From Palleronia sp. LCG004 (lineage in GTDB: Bacteria; Pseudomonadota; Alphaproteobacteria; Rhodobacterales; Rhodobacteraceae), in assembly GCF_032931615.1 (NCBI RefSeq), contig NZ_CP136761.1, forward strand, positions 62,001 through 126,000: a stretch of DNA of 64,000 nt. The letters are read 5' to 3'. Position 1 is the first letter of the stretch; each line of letters opens with the position of its first letter. Below the pieces are notes generated by a model. The model was given only the letters and a program-made list of their open reading frames with translations. It was not told the origin of the DNA and did not search any database. The translations under genes were made by a program, and so were the position numbers. Positions 27,470 through 36,991 of the stretch are shown here, in pieces.

Positions 27470-28474
27470 TCAGATCGACAGGCAGATCTTGCCGAAATGT
27501 TTGCCGGATTCCTCATGCGCAAAGGCATCCGGGATCTCTGTCAACGGAAAGCTACGGTCGATGACGGGGCGAATGCCGGTACGTTCCATCGCCCTGACCA
27601 TGTCTTGCTGCATCGTGCGGGATCCGACAATGAGGCCCTGCAGACGTTGCTGCTTGGCCATCAGCTTCGCCGTCGGAACTTCTCCACCGCGGCCGGTCAG
27701 AACGCCGATCAAAGAGAGGTGACCGCCAATGCGGGCGGCGTCGATGCTCTGGTCGAGGGTCGCGGGGCCACCGACCTCGACCACGTGATCGACGCCACGG
27801 CCGCCGGTCATCTCGCGGATCGTGCTGCCCCATCCGGTATCGTCGCGATAATTGACCGTCCCGGCTGCGCCCATCTCTTCGAGCTTCGCGCGTTTGTCGT
27901 CGGAGGACGAAGTCGCGAAGACCCGTGCGCCCATCGCGCGGGCGATCTGCAGTGCCCAGATCGAGACGCCACCCGTGCCGAGGATGAGCACGTCGTCACC
28001 GGCCTTGAGGCCGCCATCGACGATCAGTGCGCGCCACGCCGTTAGGCCGGCGGTGGTGATGGTCGCTGCCTCTTCGTGGGACCAGCCTTCGGGGGCGCGG
28101 GTGAAGGCGGTGGCGGGCGCGGTGACCATCTCGCGCGCATAGCCGTCTACGCCATCGCCGGGGGTGGTCGAGAAGTCCCCGATCCGGGCCGGGCCATCGA
28201 ACCATTGGGGGAAGAAGGTCGAGACGACGTGATCGCCAGGAGCGAACTCCACGCCGTCTCCGACGGCCTCGACCACACCGGCACCGTCGGACATGGGAAT
28301 GCGGCCGTCCTCGGTCTTCATCGCGCCGGAGACGACGCCGTAGTCGTGGAAGTTCAGAGACGATGCCTTGAGCTGGACACGGATCTCGCCGGGGGCGGGG
28401 TCGCGGGGGGTGTCGATCTCGTCGATGGACAGGCGGTCGAGCCCGCCGGGGGCTGCTACGCGAATGGCTTTCAT
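27470..28474 (-). CDS. medium-chain oxidoreductase, zinc-free quinone reductase type
   Basis: 334 aa from ATG 28474 (RBS AAGGAGAG). MDR fold: GroES-like N-terminus, then a Rossmann domain with GTGGVSIWALQIARAMGARV. Catalytic zinc ligands are not in place (LNFHDYG at the usual Cys position and MSDGAGVV at the usual GHE), so it resembles NADPH-dependent quinone/enone reductases rather than alcohol dehydrogenases. Stand-alone gene, convergent with repC; a stem CCCGCCG / CGGCGGG at 27432-27462 may end its transcript. Substrate unknown. Confidence 0.85.
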   Translation of the reverse strand: MKAIRVAAPGGLDRLSIDEIDTPRDPAPGEIRVQLKASSLNFHDYGVVSGAMKTEDGRIPMSDGAGVVEAVGDGVEFAPGDHVVSTFFPQWFDGPARIGDFSTTPGDGVDGYAREMVTAPATAFTRAPEGWSHEEAATITTAGLTAWRALIVDGGLKAGDDVLILGTGGVSIWALQIARAMGARVFATSSSDDKRAKLEEMGAAGTVNYRDDTGWGSTIREMTGGRGVDHVVEVGGPATLDQSIDAARIGGHLSLIGVLTGRGGEVPTAKLMAKQQRLQGLIVGSRTMQQDMVRAMERTGIRPVIDRSFPLTEIPDAFAHEESGKHFGKICLSI

Positions 28475-28845
28475 GATTTCTCTCCTTGCGGTTCGGGTTG
28501 GATATCTATGGCGCGGCGGGGCAGGGGAAAGCATCGTGGCCGGTCGCCGTGGGGTCAGGGACCGGTGGCGTGCGATTGGCGTGAGCCTGTTGCGGGGCTG
28601 CACAGGGGCGCAGCAAGGCATCGCGATATGCTGTAGATCACGAAAGCGTTACCACGGGGATTGGCTGTACCGAACCGTGTCATTCGGACCGGTGGAAGAT
28701 CGACCTCCTCAAATGAACCCCGGTAGCGCTATCAATCCTCTGACTCCGGTGCGGCATCCTGTTCATGGATCGCGGCTCCGTTTCGCGTGTTGTGGCCGCG
28801 ATGACGGCCGCCGATTGCGTGCCGGAGAGAAGAGGAGAGACCGAG
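28475..28845. other. 371-bp intergenic region, divergent promoters
   Basis: No reading frame here has a start, ribosome site and codon pattern worth calling. It must contain the promoters of the leftward oxidoreductase and the rightward DUF2383 gene. No clear sigma-70 or stress-sigma boxes were identified by eye. Confidence 0.6.
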
Positions 28846-29268
28846 ATGAGCGACATGAAGGACAGCCTGAAGACCCTGCACACGCGGGTGATCGACAGCC
28901 GCGACGGGTACCGCAACGCGGTCGAGGATATCGACGACAAGGAGGTCGGCGCATTCCTGCATCGCATGATCGAAGAGCGCGAGACCTTTCACGCGCAGAT
29001 CCACGAGACGCTGCGCGCCGAGGGGATCGAGTTCGGGGAAGGCGGGTCCACGCTTGCTGCCGCGCATCGCGGCCTGATGGACCTGCGCGGGGCGATGTCT
29101 TCGGGTGGAACGGGCGTCTATGCCGAATGCGCGCGGGGCGACGAGAAGCTTCTCGAGAGCTACGACGCGGCGATCGAGGCGACCGGCGGCCACCCCGAAT
29201 GGTCGTTCCTGACCGAGCAGCGCGCCAAGGTCGCGGCCGCCATCGAGGCCGCGAAGGCCAAGGCCTGA
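28846..29268 (+). CDS. DUF2383/PA2169-like four-helix protein
   Basis: 140 aa from ATG 28846 (GAGGAGAGACCGAG upstream); an in-frame upstream ATG at 28765 lacks a ribosome site. All-helical and acidic, with ferritin-like spacing of Glu/His residues (for example HRMIEERETFHAQIHE, about residues 39-54). Members of this family are often stress-induced and have unknown function. Nothing in the context links it to a pathway. Confidence 0.8.
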   Translation: MSDMKDSLKTLHTRVIDSRDGYRNAVEDIDDKEVGAFLHRMIEERETFHAQIHETLRAEGIEFGEGGSTLAAAHRGLMDLRGAMSSGGTGVYAECARGDEKLLESYDAAIEATGGHPEWSFLTEQRAKVAAAIEAAKAKA

Positions 29269-29302
29269 GACGGACGGGAAGGGCAGGGGACCTTGGCGGC
29301 CC

Positions 29303-30742
29303 TCAGCCCTTCTCGACGATGCGGACGGGCGTGAAGAGGGGCGTCAGCGCCACGACGAGGGCCACGAGGCTCGCGTAGGAGATCGCGCCCAGCATGGCGG
29401 AGCGGTAGGCCCCCGCGTCGCCCACGGGGGCCCCGCCGAGGATCGCGAAGAATATCCCGCCCATGATGGCGATCCCGAAGGCGATGCCGACCTGCCGGAT
29501 CGCCTGCACGGCCCCCGAGGCCGAACCGGCATCGTCGTCGTCGGCCGCCGACAGCGCCACCTGGAAAAGCGGGGAGACCGTGTTGCCAAGGCCGAAGCCG
29601 CCGAGGAAGAACCACGGTGCCATGCGGAGCCACGAGATCTCGTCCCCCATGCCGGCGATGGCCCATGCCTGACCGACGAAGCCCACGCAGATCAACAGTC
29701 CGCCGCCCATGACGCGGGGCCGCACCCAGCGCGAGCCGAACCAGCCCGTCGTGGCCGAGGCGAGCAGGACGCCCAGCGGGAAGGGCGTGGTCGTCAGGCC
29801 CGATTGCAGCGCGCTGAGCCCGTAGCCGGATTGCAGGTAGAGGGCCATCGTGAAGAAATAGGCGGGCACCGCCGAGAAGAGGATGGCGTTCAGCGTGCCG
29901 CCGCTGAGGAACGGGCCCGACCGCGCGAGGCGCATCGGCAGGAGCTGCGGTGCGCCGCGGGCCTCCTGCCGGCGCTGCCATGCGAGGAAGGCCCAGGCGA
30001 GGGGGCCCGCTGCGATCACCATGGGCCACATCCATGTGCGCCAGCCGAGGGACGGTGCCTCGACCAGCGGGACGAGGACCGCGAGCATCGCGAGCGCCGC
30101 GAGGACGATCCCCACGATGTCGATGCCGAGCCTGCGGTTGCCCTCGGTCTCGGGGACGAAAAGGAACGCGCCGATGAGCGCGAGCGCCCCGAGCGGAATG
30201 TTCACGAGGAAGATCGGCCGCCAGGTGAGCCCCATGATGTCGGCCCCGATGAGCAGGCCGCCGAGGATCGGACCCGCCACCGAGGCGAGACCCGCCGTCA
30301 GCGCGAAGAGCCCGAAGGCCGCGCCGCGCTGCGCGGGCGGAAAGAGGGTGGGAACGAGGGCCAGCGTCTGCGGCGTCATGATCGCGGCACCGACCCCCTG
30401 GGCCACCCGCGCGGCGACGAGCGTGCCGATGCCGGGCGCGAGCCCGCAGGCGAGCGAGGCCGCCGTGAAGAGCACGATACCCCCGACGAAGAGCCGTCTG
30501 CGCCCCACCAGATCGCCCATCCGGCCCGAGGGCAGCAGCAGCAGAGCGAAGGAGAAGGTGTATCCCGCGACGATCCATTCGATGAGGTTCGGCGGCGCGT
30601 CGAGCTCGGCCTGCATGGAGGGCAGGGCGACGTTCACGATGGTGATGTCGACGAGGTTCATGAAATTCGCGAGCAGGAGGACCGCGGCCGCGGCCCATTT
30701 CCTGCCGGAGGAGGCGGCCGCTCCGGTCGCGTCTTGTGTCAT
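29303..30742 (-). CDS. DHA2-family (14-span) MFS efflux pump
   Basis: 479-aa membrane protein from ATG 30742. Early span NFMNLVDITIVNVALPSM is the DHA2 motif D1, the loop 2-3 motif appears as GRMGDLVGRRRLF, and the fifth span ends with GGLLIGADIMGLTWRPIFLVNIP. EmrB/QacA-like drug:H+ antiport is likely; substrate unknown. Upstream lies a 362-bp gap with a 21-bp dyad but no regulator. Confidence 0.88.
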   Translation of the reverse strand: MTQDATGAAASSGRKWAAAAVLLLANFMNLVDITIVNVALPSMQAELDAPPNLIEWIVAGYTFSFALLLLPSGRMGDLVGRRRLFVGGIVLFTAASLACGLAPGIGTLVAARVAQGVGAAIMTPQTLALVPTLFPPAQRGAAFGLFALTAGLASVAGPILGGLLIGADIMGLTWRPIFLVNIPLGALALIGAFLFVPETEGNRRLGIDIVGIVLAALAMLAVLVPLVEAPSLGWRTWMWPMVIAAGPLAWAFLAWQRRQEARGAPQLLPMRLARSGPFLSGGTLNAILFSAVPAYFFTMALYLQSGYGLSALQSGLTTTPFPLGVLLASATTGWFGSRWVRPRVMGGGLLICVGFVGQAWAIAGMGDEISWLRMAPWFFLGGFGLGNTVSPLFQVALSAADDDDAGSASGAVQAIRQVGIAFGIAIMGGIFFAILGGAPVGDAGAYRSAMLGAISYASLVALVVALTPLFTPVRIVEKG

Positions 30743-31104
30743 GGGGCTATCCGATAATGGGGGGGCGTCCGGGGCCCCTCGGGATCGGATGTGCGCCGAT
30801 CGGCCCCGGATGGCAAGCCGAGGGCCCCCCGGCGGGGCGGGACCGGTTGTCGCGAGGGCGGGGCAGGGCGGGGCGGTTGCGGTGGAAATCGCGGGATTGC
30901 TGCGCCGGACATGATGGGCCGGTCCAAGGTCATGTTTCCGCACAGGTTTCCGGCGAACTCCACAAGGAGCGGTCGGCTTGTGCACAAAAGTATCCCCGCG
31001 ATATGGGGATAAGGTCGCATGATACGCGAGTAGCCGTGCGGTAATACACGCTTAGCGCGAGTATCGTTCGCGTCGCGGTGATCCGCATCGGCGGGACGGG
31101 GATG
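30743..31104. other. 362-bp intergenic region
   Basis: No convincing gene. Holds the promoter side of the DHA2 pump and the 3' flank of the LacI gene. The only notable structure is the dyad at 30991-31011. Confidence 0.6.
30991..31011. promoter_or_regulatory. 21-bp dyad upstream of the MFS pump
   Basis: TATCCCC-GCGATAT-GGGGATA, a perfect 7-bp inverted repeat with a 7-bp centre, about 250 bp upstream of the pump ATG. It could be a regulator site or an RNA hairpin. No partner protein is evident. Confidence 0.4.
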
Positions 31105-32133
31105 TCAGCGCGCGGGGCCGGTGCTGCCGCGGATGACGAGCTCGACGGGAATCACCTCGTTATCCTCGTCCTTCTCGTCGAGCGTGCCGGAGAGAATGGC
31201 GATGAGACGGGCGGCGGCGGCGCGGCCGACGATCCGACGCGGCTGGCGGATCGTGGTCAGGGCGGGCGTCAGGTGGCGCGAGAGTTCGATATCGTCGAAG
31301 CCCGTCACCGAGATGTCGCCGGGGATCGAGAGACCGGCGCGGTGCAGCGCGCTCATCAGGCCGCAGGCCATCTCGTCGTTGTCGCAGACGATCGCGCTCG
31401 GCCGGGCGGAAAGGGCCAGGATCCGGGCCGCGGCCGCCTCGCCGCCGGCGAGCGTGAAGTCGCCGCGGAAGCTCCATTCCGCGCGGGGGGCGAGGCCGTG
31501 CCTCGCCATCGCCGAGGAGAAGCCCCGTTCCCGGCCGCTCGTCAGGCTGTTCCTGTCGGGACCCGAGAGATGCGCGATCCGGCGATGTCCGAGCTCGACG
31601 AGGTGATCGACCACGGCGGCCGTGCCGCTGGCATTGTCCACCACCACGCGCGGCGAGTGGAGGCCCTCGACCACCTCGCAGACCTGCACGACGGGCGGGC
31701 ATTGCGGCCGCTGGAAGAGGGTCGGGTCGAGACGCCCGTCGAGAATCATCAGGCCGTCGGCCCGCGAGCGGTCGGCGAAGCCGATGAGGCGCCGCCGTGA
31801 GCGGATATCGACCTGCGTATCGGCGAGAATCAGGTTGATGTCTTCTTCGTGAAGGACGTCCGACATGCCCGCGAGGATCTCGGAGAAGAACGGATTGGCG
31901 AGGTTCGGGGCCAGCACCATGACGCCGCCGGTGCGCTGGCGGCGCAGGTTCCGGGCGACGACATTGGCCGAGTATCCGGTCGCCTGCACCGCCGAAAGCA
32001 CGGCCGTGCGGGTCTTTTCGGAGACGATCGCCGGATTCGACAATGTCCGGCTGACGGTGGCGGTCGAGACTTTCGCCAATCGGGCGACGTCGCTGATGCG
32101 CGCCGTCGGGTGGGGTGTCCGGTCGTTCATCAT
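31105..32133 (-). CDS. LacI-family repressor of the sugar operon
   Basis: 342 aa (ATG ATG start). Helix-turn-helix and hinge ISDVARLAKVSTATVSRTLSNP near residues 12-33, followed by a ribose-binding-protein-like ligand domain (VMVLAPNLANPFFSEILAG, DNDEMACGLMSAL). Divergent from the sugar/glycoside operon with a canonical LacI-type operator in the gap. The inducer is probably a sugar or keto-sugar carried by that operon's importer. Confidence 0.92.
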   Translation of the reverse strand: MMNDRTPHPTARISDVARLAKVSTATVSRTLSNPAIVSEKTRTAVLSAVQATGYSANVVARNLRRQRTGGVMVLAPNLANPFFSEILAGMSDVLHEEDINLILADTQVDIRSRRRLIGFADRSRADGLMILDGRLDPTLFQRPQCPPVVQVCEVVEGLHSPRVVVDNASGTAAVVDHLVELGHRRIAHLSGPDRNSLTSGRERGFSSAMARHGLAPRAEWSFRGDFTLAGGEAAAARILALSARPSAIVCDNDEMACGLMSALHRAGLSIPGDISVTGFDDIELSRHLTPALTTIRQPRRIVGRAAAARLIAILSGTLDEKDEDNEVIPVELVIRGSTGPAR

Positions 32134-32210
32134 GCTGGCCCTCGGAAGTTCGTCCCGCACAAGCCGCATAATACCCCCCTTGTAAAGAATTTGGTCCTGT
32201 GTCTTGATGA

Positions 32211-32224
32211 TGAAACCGATTACA
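32211..32224. promoter_or_regulatory. LacI-family operator
   Basis: TGAAACCGATTACA fits the LacI-family consensus TGnnAnCGnTnnCA at every fixed position. It lies 78 bp from the LacI start and 48 bp before the first operon gene, well placed to control both. Confidence 0.7.
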
Positions 32225-32271
32225 TTTGGCCTGCGGGAGGAAAACGCGGGCCATAGACCTGGGGGGGTTAC

Positions 32272-33330
32272 ATGAAGACGATGAAGGGCCCCGGCCTTTT
32301 CCTGGCGCAGTTCGCGGGCGACGACGCGCCGTTCGACAACCTGAGCGGGATCTGCCGCTGGGCCGCCGATTACGGATATGCGGGTGTGCAGGTTCCGACC
32401 TTCGATGCACGGATGGTCGATCTGGACACGATCGCGCAATCGCGCGGAGCGGCCGAAGACCTGCGTGGCCAGGTGCAGGAGGCGGGTGTCGAGATCACCG
32501 AGCTTTCGGCCCACATGCAGGGGCAGCTTGTGGCCGTGAACCCGGTCTACGACCTGGCCTTCGACGGGTTCGCCCCCGAGGCCGTCCGGGGCAATCCCGC
32601 CGCGCGGCAGGACTGGGCCGTGGATCAGTTGAAGAAGACGATCGACGCGTCGGCACATCTGGGATTGCGGCAGATCGCTGCGTTCTCGGGCGCGCTGGCT
32701 TGGCCGTTCTTCTATCCGTGGCCGCAGCGGCCCGCGGGACTGGTGGAGACGGCGTTCGACGAGCTGGCGCGGCGCTGGCGGCCGATCTTCGACCATGCCG
32801 AGGAGAAGGGCGTCGATATCTGCTTCGAGCTGCATCCGGGCGAGGATCTGCACGACGGCGTGACCTTCGAGATGCTGCTGGAGCGGGTCGACAACCATCC
32901 CCGCTGCCGCATCCTCTACGATCCGTCGCATTTCGTCCTGCAACAGCTCGATTACCTCGAATTCATCGACATCTATGCCGAGCGGATCGGCATGTTCCAC
33001 GTCAAGGACGCCGAATACAGGCCGAACGGACGTCAGGGGGTCTATGGCGGCTTTCAGGGATGGACCGACCGGGTCGGCCGGTTCCGGTCGCCCGGCGACG
33101 GGCAGGTCGATTTCGGCGGCGTCTTCTCGAAACTGACGCAGCACGGCTTCGACGGCTGGGCCGTGGTGGAATGGGAATGCGCGCTCAAGCATCCCGAGGA
33201 CGGCGCGAGGGAGGGGGCCGCGTTCACGCGGGACCACATCATTCGCGTGACCGAACGGTCGTTCGACGATTTCGCCGCCGGCGATCAGGACGACGCGGCG
33301 AACCGCCGGATGCTGGGGCTGGACCGATGA
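32272..33330 (+). CDS. cytosolic sugar isomerase/epimerase (xylose isomerase-like TIM barrel)
   Basis: 352-aa AP-endonuclease-2/xylose-isomerase-like barrel with no signal peptide. Expected metal ligands are E186 (CFELHPGED), D217 (LYDPSHF), H243 (MFHVKDAE) and E300 or E302 (VVEWEC). Related enzymes isomerise or epimerise sugars, or act as keto-sugar lyases. First gene of the operon, ATGA-coupled to the Gfo/Idh/MocA dehydrogenase, so the two probably handle the imported sugar in sequence. An ATG 9 bp downstream is an alternative start. Confidence 0.85.
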   Translation: MKTMKGPGLFLAQFAGDDAPFDNLSGICRWAADYGYAGVQVPTFDARMVDLDTIAQSRGAAEDLRGQVQEAGVEITELSAHMQGQLVAVNPVYDLAFDGFAPEAVRGNPAARQDWAVDQLKKTIDASAHLGLRQIAAFSGALAWPFFYPWPQRPAGLVETAFDELARRWRPIFDHAEEKGVDICFELHPGEDLHDGVTFEMLLERVDNHPRCRILYDPSHFVLQQLDYLEFIDIYAERIGMFHVKDAEYRPNGRQGVYGGFQGWTDRVGRFRSPGDGQVDFGGVFSKLTQHGFDGWAVVEWECALKHPEDGAREGAAFTRDHIIRVTERSFDDFAAGDQDDAANRRMLGLDR

Positions 33331-34478
33331 GCGCGGCACGGCACGTTCCGATCCGCCTGGGGCAGGTCGGCGGCGGCGTGGGCGCGTTCATCGGCGACGT
33401 CCACCGGATCGCGTCGCGCATCGACGGCGACTTCACGCTGGTTGCGGGGGCCCTGAGCTCGACCGCCGCGAAGGCGGAGGAGAGCGCGGCGGCCCTCGGG
33501 ATCGCGCCGGACCGGACCTATTCGGACTGGGCGGAGATGGCGAAGGCCGAGGCCGCGCGCGAGGACGGGATCGAGGCGGTGGCGATCTGCACGCCGAACC
33601 ATCTGCACGTGCCGGTCGCCAAGGCCTTTCTTGCCGAGGGGATCCACGTGATCTGCGACAAGCCGCTGGCGGCATCGCTCGACGAGGCGCGGGAGCTGCA
33701 GGCGGTCGCCGATGCGAGCGACGCGGCCTTCGTGCTGACGCACAATTACTCGGGCTATCCGCTGGTGCGCGAGGCGAAGGCGATGGTCGCGCGCGGCGAT
33801 CTCGGGCAGTTGCGCGTCGTGCAGGTCGAATATCCGCAGGACTGGATGACCGACGCGGTCGAGAAGCAGGGGGTCAAGCAGGCCGAATGGCGTTCGGACC
33901 CCGAACGGGCCGGTCTCGGCGGGGCGACGGGCGATATCGGCACCCATGCCTATCACCTTGCGCGGTTCGTGTCGGGATTGCGGCTGGAGCGGTTGGCCGC
34001 CGACCTGTCGGCCTTCGTGCCGGGCCGTGTGCTGGACGACAACGCGCATGTGATGCTCCGCTTCGAGGGCGGCGTGAAGGGGATGCTCTGGTGCAGCCAG
34101 ATCGCGCCCGGTCACGAGAACGGCCTGCGGCTGCGGATCTTCGGCGACAAAGGCGGGATCGAGTGGTTCCAGGAGGAGCCGAACGTGCTGTGGCACACGA
34201 CCCACGGAGAGCCGCCGCGGCGGCTGACCCGCGGGGGGCCGGGCACGAACGGGGGCGGGACGCGCATTCCGCCGGGACATCCCGAAGGGTATCTCGAAGG
34301 GTTCGCCACCATCTATGCCGATGCCGCTCGGCTGATCCGGGCACGGCAGGCGGGAGAAGAGCCGCCAGAGGGGCTGGATCTGCCCGACATACGCGACGGC
34401 GTCGAAGGCGTGGCCTTCGTCGCGGCCTGCGTGCGGTCGTCCGGGCGCGACGCGGCCTGGGTGGAGCTGGACAGATGA
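33327..34478 (+). CDS. Gfo/Idh/MocA-family NAD(P) sugar dehydrogenase
   Basis: 383-aa oxidoreductase. Rossmann motif GQVGGGVGAFIGD near residue 12, CDKPLA (the conserved E/D-K-P) and GATGDIGTHAYHLARF carrying the catalytic Asp and His. Such enzymes oxidise or reduce a sugar hydroxyl/ketone, often at C3 in glycoside pathways. Cytosolic, and coupled by ATGA overlaps to the isomerase before and the ATPase after. Here it may reduce a 3-keto sugar produced in the periplasm (inference from the exported enzymes downstream). Confidence 0.88.
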   Translation: MSAARHVPIRLGQVGGGVGAFIGDVHRIASRIDGDFTLVAGALSSTAAKAEESAAALGIAPDRTYSDWAEMAKAEAAREDGIEAVAICTPNHLHVPVAKAFLAEGIHVICDKPLAASLDEARELQAVADASDAAFVLTHNYSGYPLVREAKAMVARGDLGQLRVVQVEYPQDWMTDAVEKQGVKQAEWRSDPERAGLGGATGDIGTHAYHLARFVSGLRLERLAADLSAFVPGRVLDDNAHVMLRFEGGVKGMLWCSQIAPGHENGLRLRIFGDKGGIEWFQEEPNVLWHTTHGEPPRRLTRGGPGTNGGGTRIPPGHPEGYLEGFATIYADAARLIRARQAGEEPPEGLDLPDIRDGVEGVAFVAACVRSSGRDAAWVELDR

Positions 34479-35971
34479 GCGCGACCCTTGCCCTGTCGGA
34501 CGTCTCGAAATCCTTCGGCCCGATCGAGGTGCTGCACGGGGTCGATTTCGACCTGCGGCCCGGCGAGGTCCATGCGCTGATCGGCGAGAACGGTGCCGGC
34601 AAGTCGACGATGATGAAGACGCTGGCGGGCTACATCCGGCCGAGTTCGGGCGCGGTGAAGCTCGACGGCGAGGAGGTGCGCTTTTCCTCGGCCAACGAGG
34701 CCGAGGCGGCGGGCGTCGTGATGATCCATCAGGAGTTCAACCTCGCCGAGGCGCTGAGCGTCGAGCAGAACGTGTTCCTTGGCCGCGAACTCAGGCGCGG
34801 CTGGTTCCTCGATCACCGCACCATGCAGGCCCGCACGGCCGAGTTGATGGAGACGCTGGAGGCCGGGGTGTCGCCCACGGCCAAGGTGTCGGGCATTTCG
34901 GTGCCGCAGAAACAGATGGTCGAGATCGCCAAGGCGCTGTCGCGCAACGTGCGCGTGCTGATCATGGACGAGCCGACGGCGGTTCTGACCGGGGCGGAGG
35001 CGGAGGTTCTCTTCCGTCAGGTCCGGCGGCTGCGCGAGGACGGCGCGGCGATCCTGTTCACCTCGCACAAGCTCGACGAGGTGAAGACCATCGCCGACCG
35101 CGTGACGGTGCTGCGCGACGGGGCGGTCGTGGCGCATGGCCCGGCGTCGGAATTCAGCGAGGACGAGATGGCCCGCAAGATGGTCGGCCGGGAGATGTCC
35201 GCCCTGTTTCCAACCAAGCGCCGCGGCGGGGACGAGATCGTCCTCGAGGCGTCGGAGGTTTCGGTGCCCGGCCGCGTGAAGACGGCGTCCTTCGTCCTGC
35301 GCAAGGGCGAGATCCTCGGGATCGGGGGGCTGGTCGGGGCCGGACGCACGGAGCTGATCGAGGGGATCGTGGGCCTGCGCCCGCGCACCGGAACCGTGCG
35401 GCTGAAGGGCGAGACCCTGCCCGCCGACGTGGCGGAGGCGCGCCGTCGCGGCCTCGTCTACCTGACCGAGGACCGCAAGGGCGCGGGTCTCCTGCTTGAA
35501 AAATCCCTGCGCGAGAACCTGACCCTTCCCGTGCTGCATCGCTATGCGCATCCGCTGATCGACCGAAAGGCGGAGGAGAAGGCGCTCGACCGGGCCATCG
35601 CCGATTACGACATCCGCGCGCCGCGGCGCGACATGGCGGTGGGCAACCTGTCGGGAGGCAACCAGCAGAAGCTGCTTCTGGCGAAGACGCTTCTGGCCGA
35701 TCCCGACGTCGTGGTGATCGACGAGCCGACGCGCGGCATCGATATCGGGACGAAGGGGCAGATCTACGAGCTGATCCACAAGCTCGCCGAGGGGGGCAGG
35801 TCCATCATCGTGATCTCGTCCGAGATGCCCGAGCTGATCGGCCTCTCGGCGCGGGTCTACGTGATGCACGGGGGACGCATCGCCGGCGAGCTCGAGGGCG
35901 AGCAGGTCAACGAGGACAACATCATCCGCCTGGCCACCGGCCTCGGCGGGAACGGGGAGGAAGCGGCATGA
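34475..35971 (+). CDS. sugar ABC transporter ATPase, two fused domains (RbsA/MglA type)
   Basis: 498 aa with two ABC domains. The first has Walker A GENGAGKST and IMDEPTAVL; the second has the degenerate GGLVGAGRTE in place of Walker A, as usual in this family, followed by LSGGNQQKLLLAKTLL and VIDEPTRGIDIG. Energises the ribose-type importer with the next two genes. Confidence 0.93.
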   Translation: MSATLALSDVSKSFGPIEVLHGVDFDLRPGEVHALIGENGAGKSTMMKTLAGYIRPSSGAVKLDGEEVRFSSANEAEAAGVVMIHQEFNLAEALSVEQNVFLGRELRRGWFLDHRTMQARTAELMETLEAGVSPTAKVSGISVPQKQMVEIAKALSRNVRVLIMDEPTAVLTGAEAEVLFRQVRRLREDGAAILFTSHKLDEVKTIADRVTVLRDGAVVAHGPASEFSEDEMARKMVGREMSALFPTKRRGGDEIVLEASEVSVPGRVKTASFVLRKGEILGIGGLVGAGRTELIEGIVGLRPRTGTVRLKGETLPADVAEARRRGLVYLTEDRKGAGLLLEKSLRENLTLPVLHRYAHPLIDRKAEEKALDRAIADYDIRAPRRDMAVGNLSGGNQQKLLLAKTLLADPDVVVIDEPTRGIDIGTKGQIYELIHKLAEGGRSIIVISSEMPELIGLSARVYVMHGGRIAGELEGEQVNEDNIIRLATGLGGNGEEAA

Positions 35972-36966
35972 GCAGTGCCACGACGCAAGGCGCCCGGACG
36001 GGCGGATGGAAGGTCGACCTTCATGTGCTGGGACCGATCCTGGCGCTGGTCGCCCTCATCATCATCGGCATCATACTGAACCCGAATTTCCTGAGTTACG
36101 CGAACATCACCAACGTGCTGGCGCGGTCGGCCTTCATCGGCATCATCGCGGTGGGCATGACCTTCGTCATCACGGCCGGGGGGCTGGACCTTTCGGTGGG
36201 CTCCATGGCGGCGTTCATCGCGGGCCTGATGATCCTGGTGATGAACACCGTCCTGCCGATGCTGGGCGAGGGGGTGTCGGTGATCGGGGTCGGGATCGTC
36301 CTCGCGCTCGTGGCGGGACTGATCGCGGGCGCGGTCAACGGACTTCTCGTGACGCGGGCGGGGATCGAGGCCTTCATCGTGACGCTCGGGACGATGGGCA
36401 TCTACCGGTCGCTCGTCACGTGGCTCGCGGACGGGGGCACGCTGAGCCTCGACTACGCGATGCGCGAACTCTACCGCCCGGTCTATTACGGCGGGCTCTT
36501 CGGCATATCCTGGCCGATCATCGTCTTCGCCCTGATCGCGATCGGGGGCGAGATCGTCATGCGCCATACGCCCTTCGGACGGCATTGCGCCGCCATCGGG
36601 TCGAACGAGACGGTCGCGCGCTATTCCACCGTTCCGGTGAAGCGCGTGAAGACGCTGACCTACGTGCTTCTGGGATTCCTCGTCGGGATCGCGGTGATCA
36701 TGTACGTGCCGCGCCTGGGCTCCGCCTCGGCGGCGACGGGCCTCTTGTGGGAGCTCGAGGCGATCGCGGCGGTCATCATCGGGGGCACGGTCCTCAAGGG
36801 CGGGTTCGGCCGGGTCTGGGGCACCGTGGTGGGTGTCCTGATCCTCAGCCTGATCGGCAATATCCTGAACCTGACCGACATGGTCAGCCCCTACCTCAAC
36901 GGTGCCATTCAAGGCGTCATCATCATCCTCGCGGTGGTCCTGCAAAGAAAGGGCACCGCGGACTGA
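35968..36966 (+). CDS. sugar ABC transporter permease (RbsC type)
   Basis: 332-aa multi-span permease. Family stretches include NITNVLARSAFIGIIAVGMTF, TAGGLDLSVGSMAAF and GGTVLKGGFGRVWGTVVGVL. Overlaps the ATPase gene by 4 bp. Confidence 0.93.
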   Translation: MSSATTQGARTGGWKVDLHVLGPILALVALIIIGIILNPNFLSYANITNVLARSAFIGIIAVGMTFVITAGGLDLSVGSMAAFIAGLMILVMNTVLPMLGEGVSVIGVGIVLALVAGLIAGAVNGLLVTRAGIEAFIVTLGTMGIYRSLVTWLADGGTLSLDYAMRELYRPVYYGGLFGISWPIIVFALIAIGGEIVMRHTPFGRHCAAIGSNETVARYSTVPVKRVKTLTYVLLGFLVGIAVIMYVPRLGSASAATGLLWELEAIAAVIIGGTVLKGGFGRVWGTVVGVLILSLIGNILNLTDMVSPYLNGAIQGVIIILAVVLQRKGTAD

Positions 36967-36991
36967 CGGCAGATTCAACGGGAGGACCCAC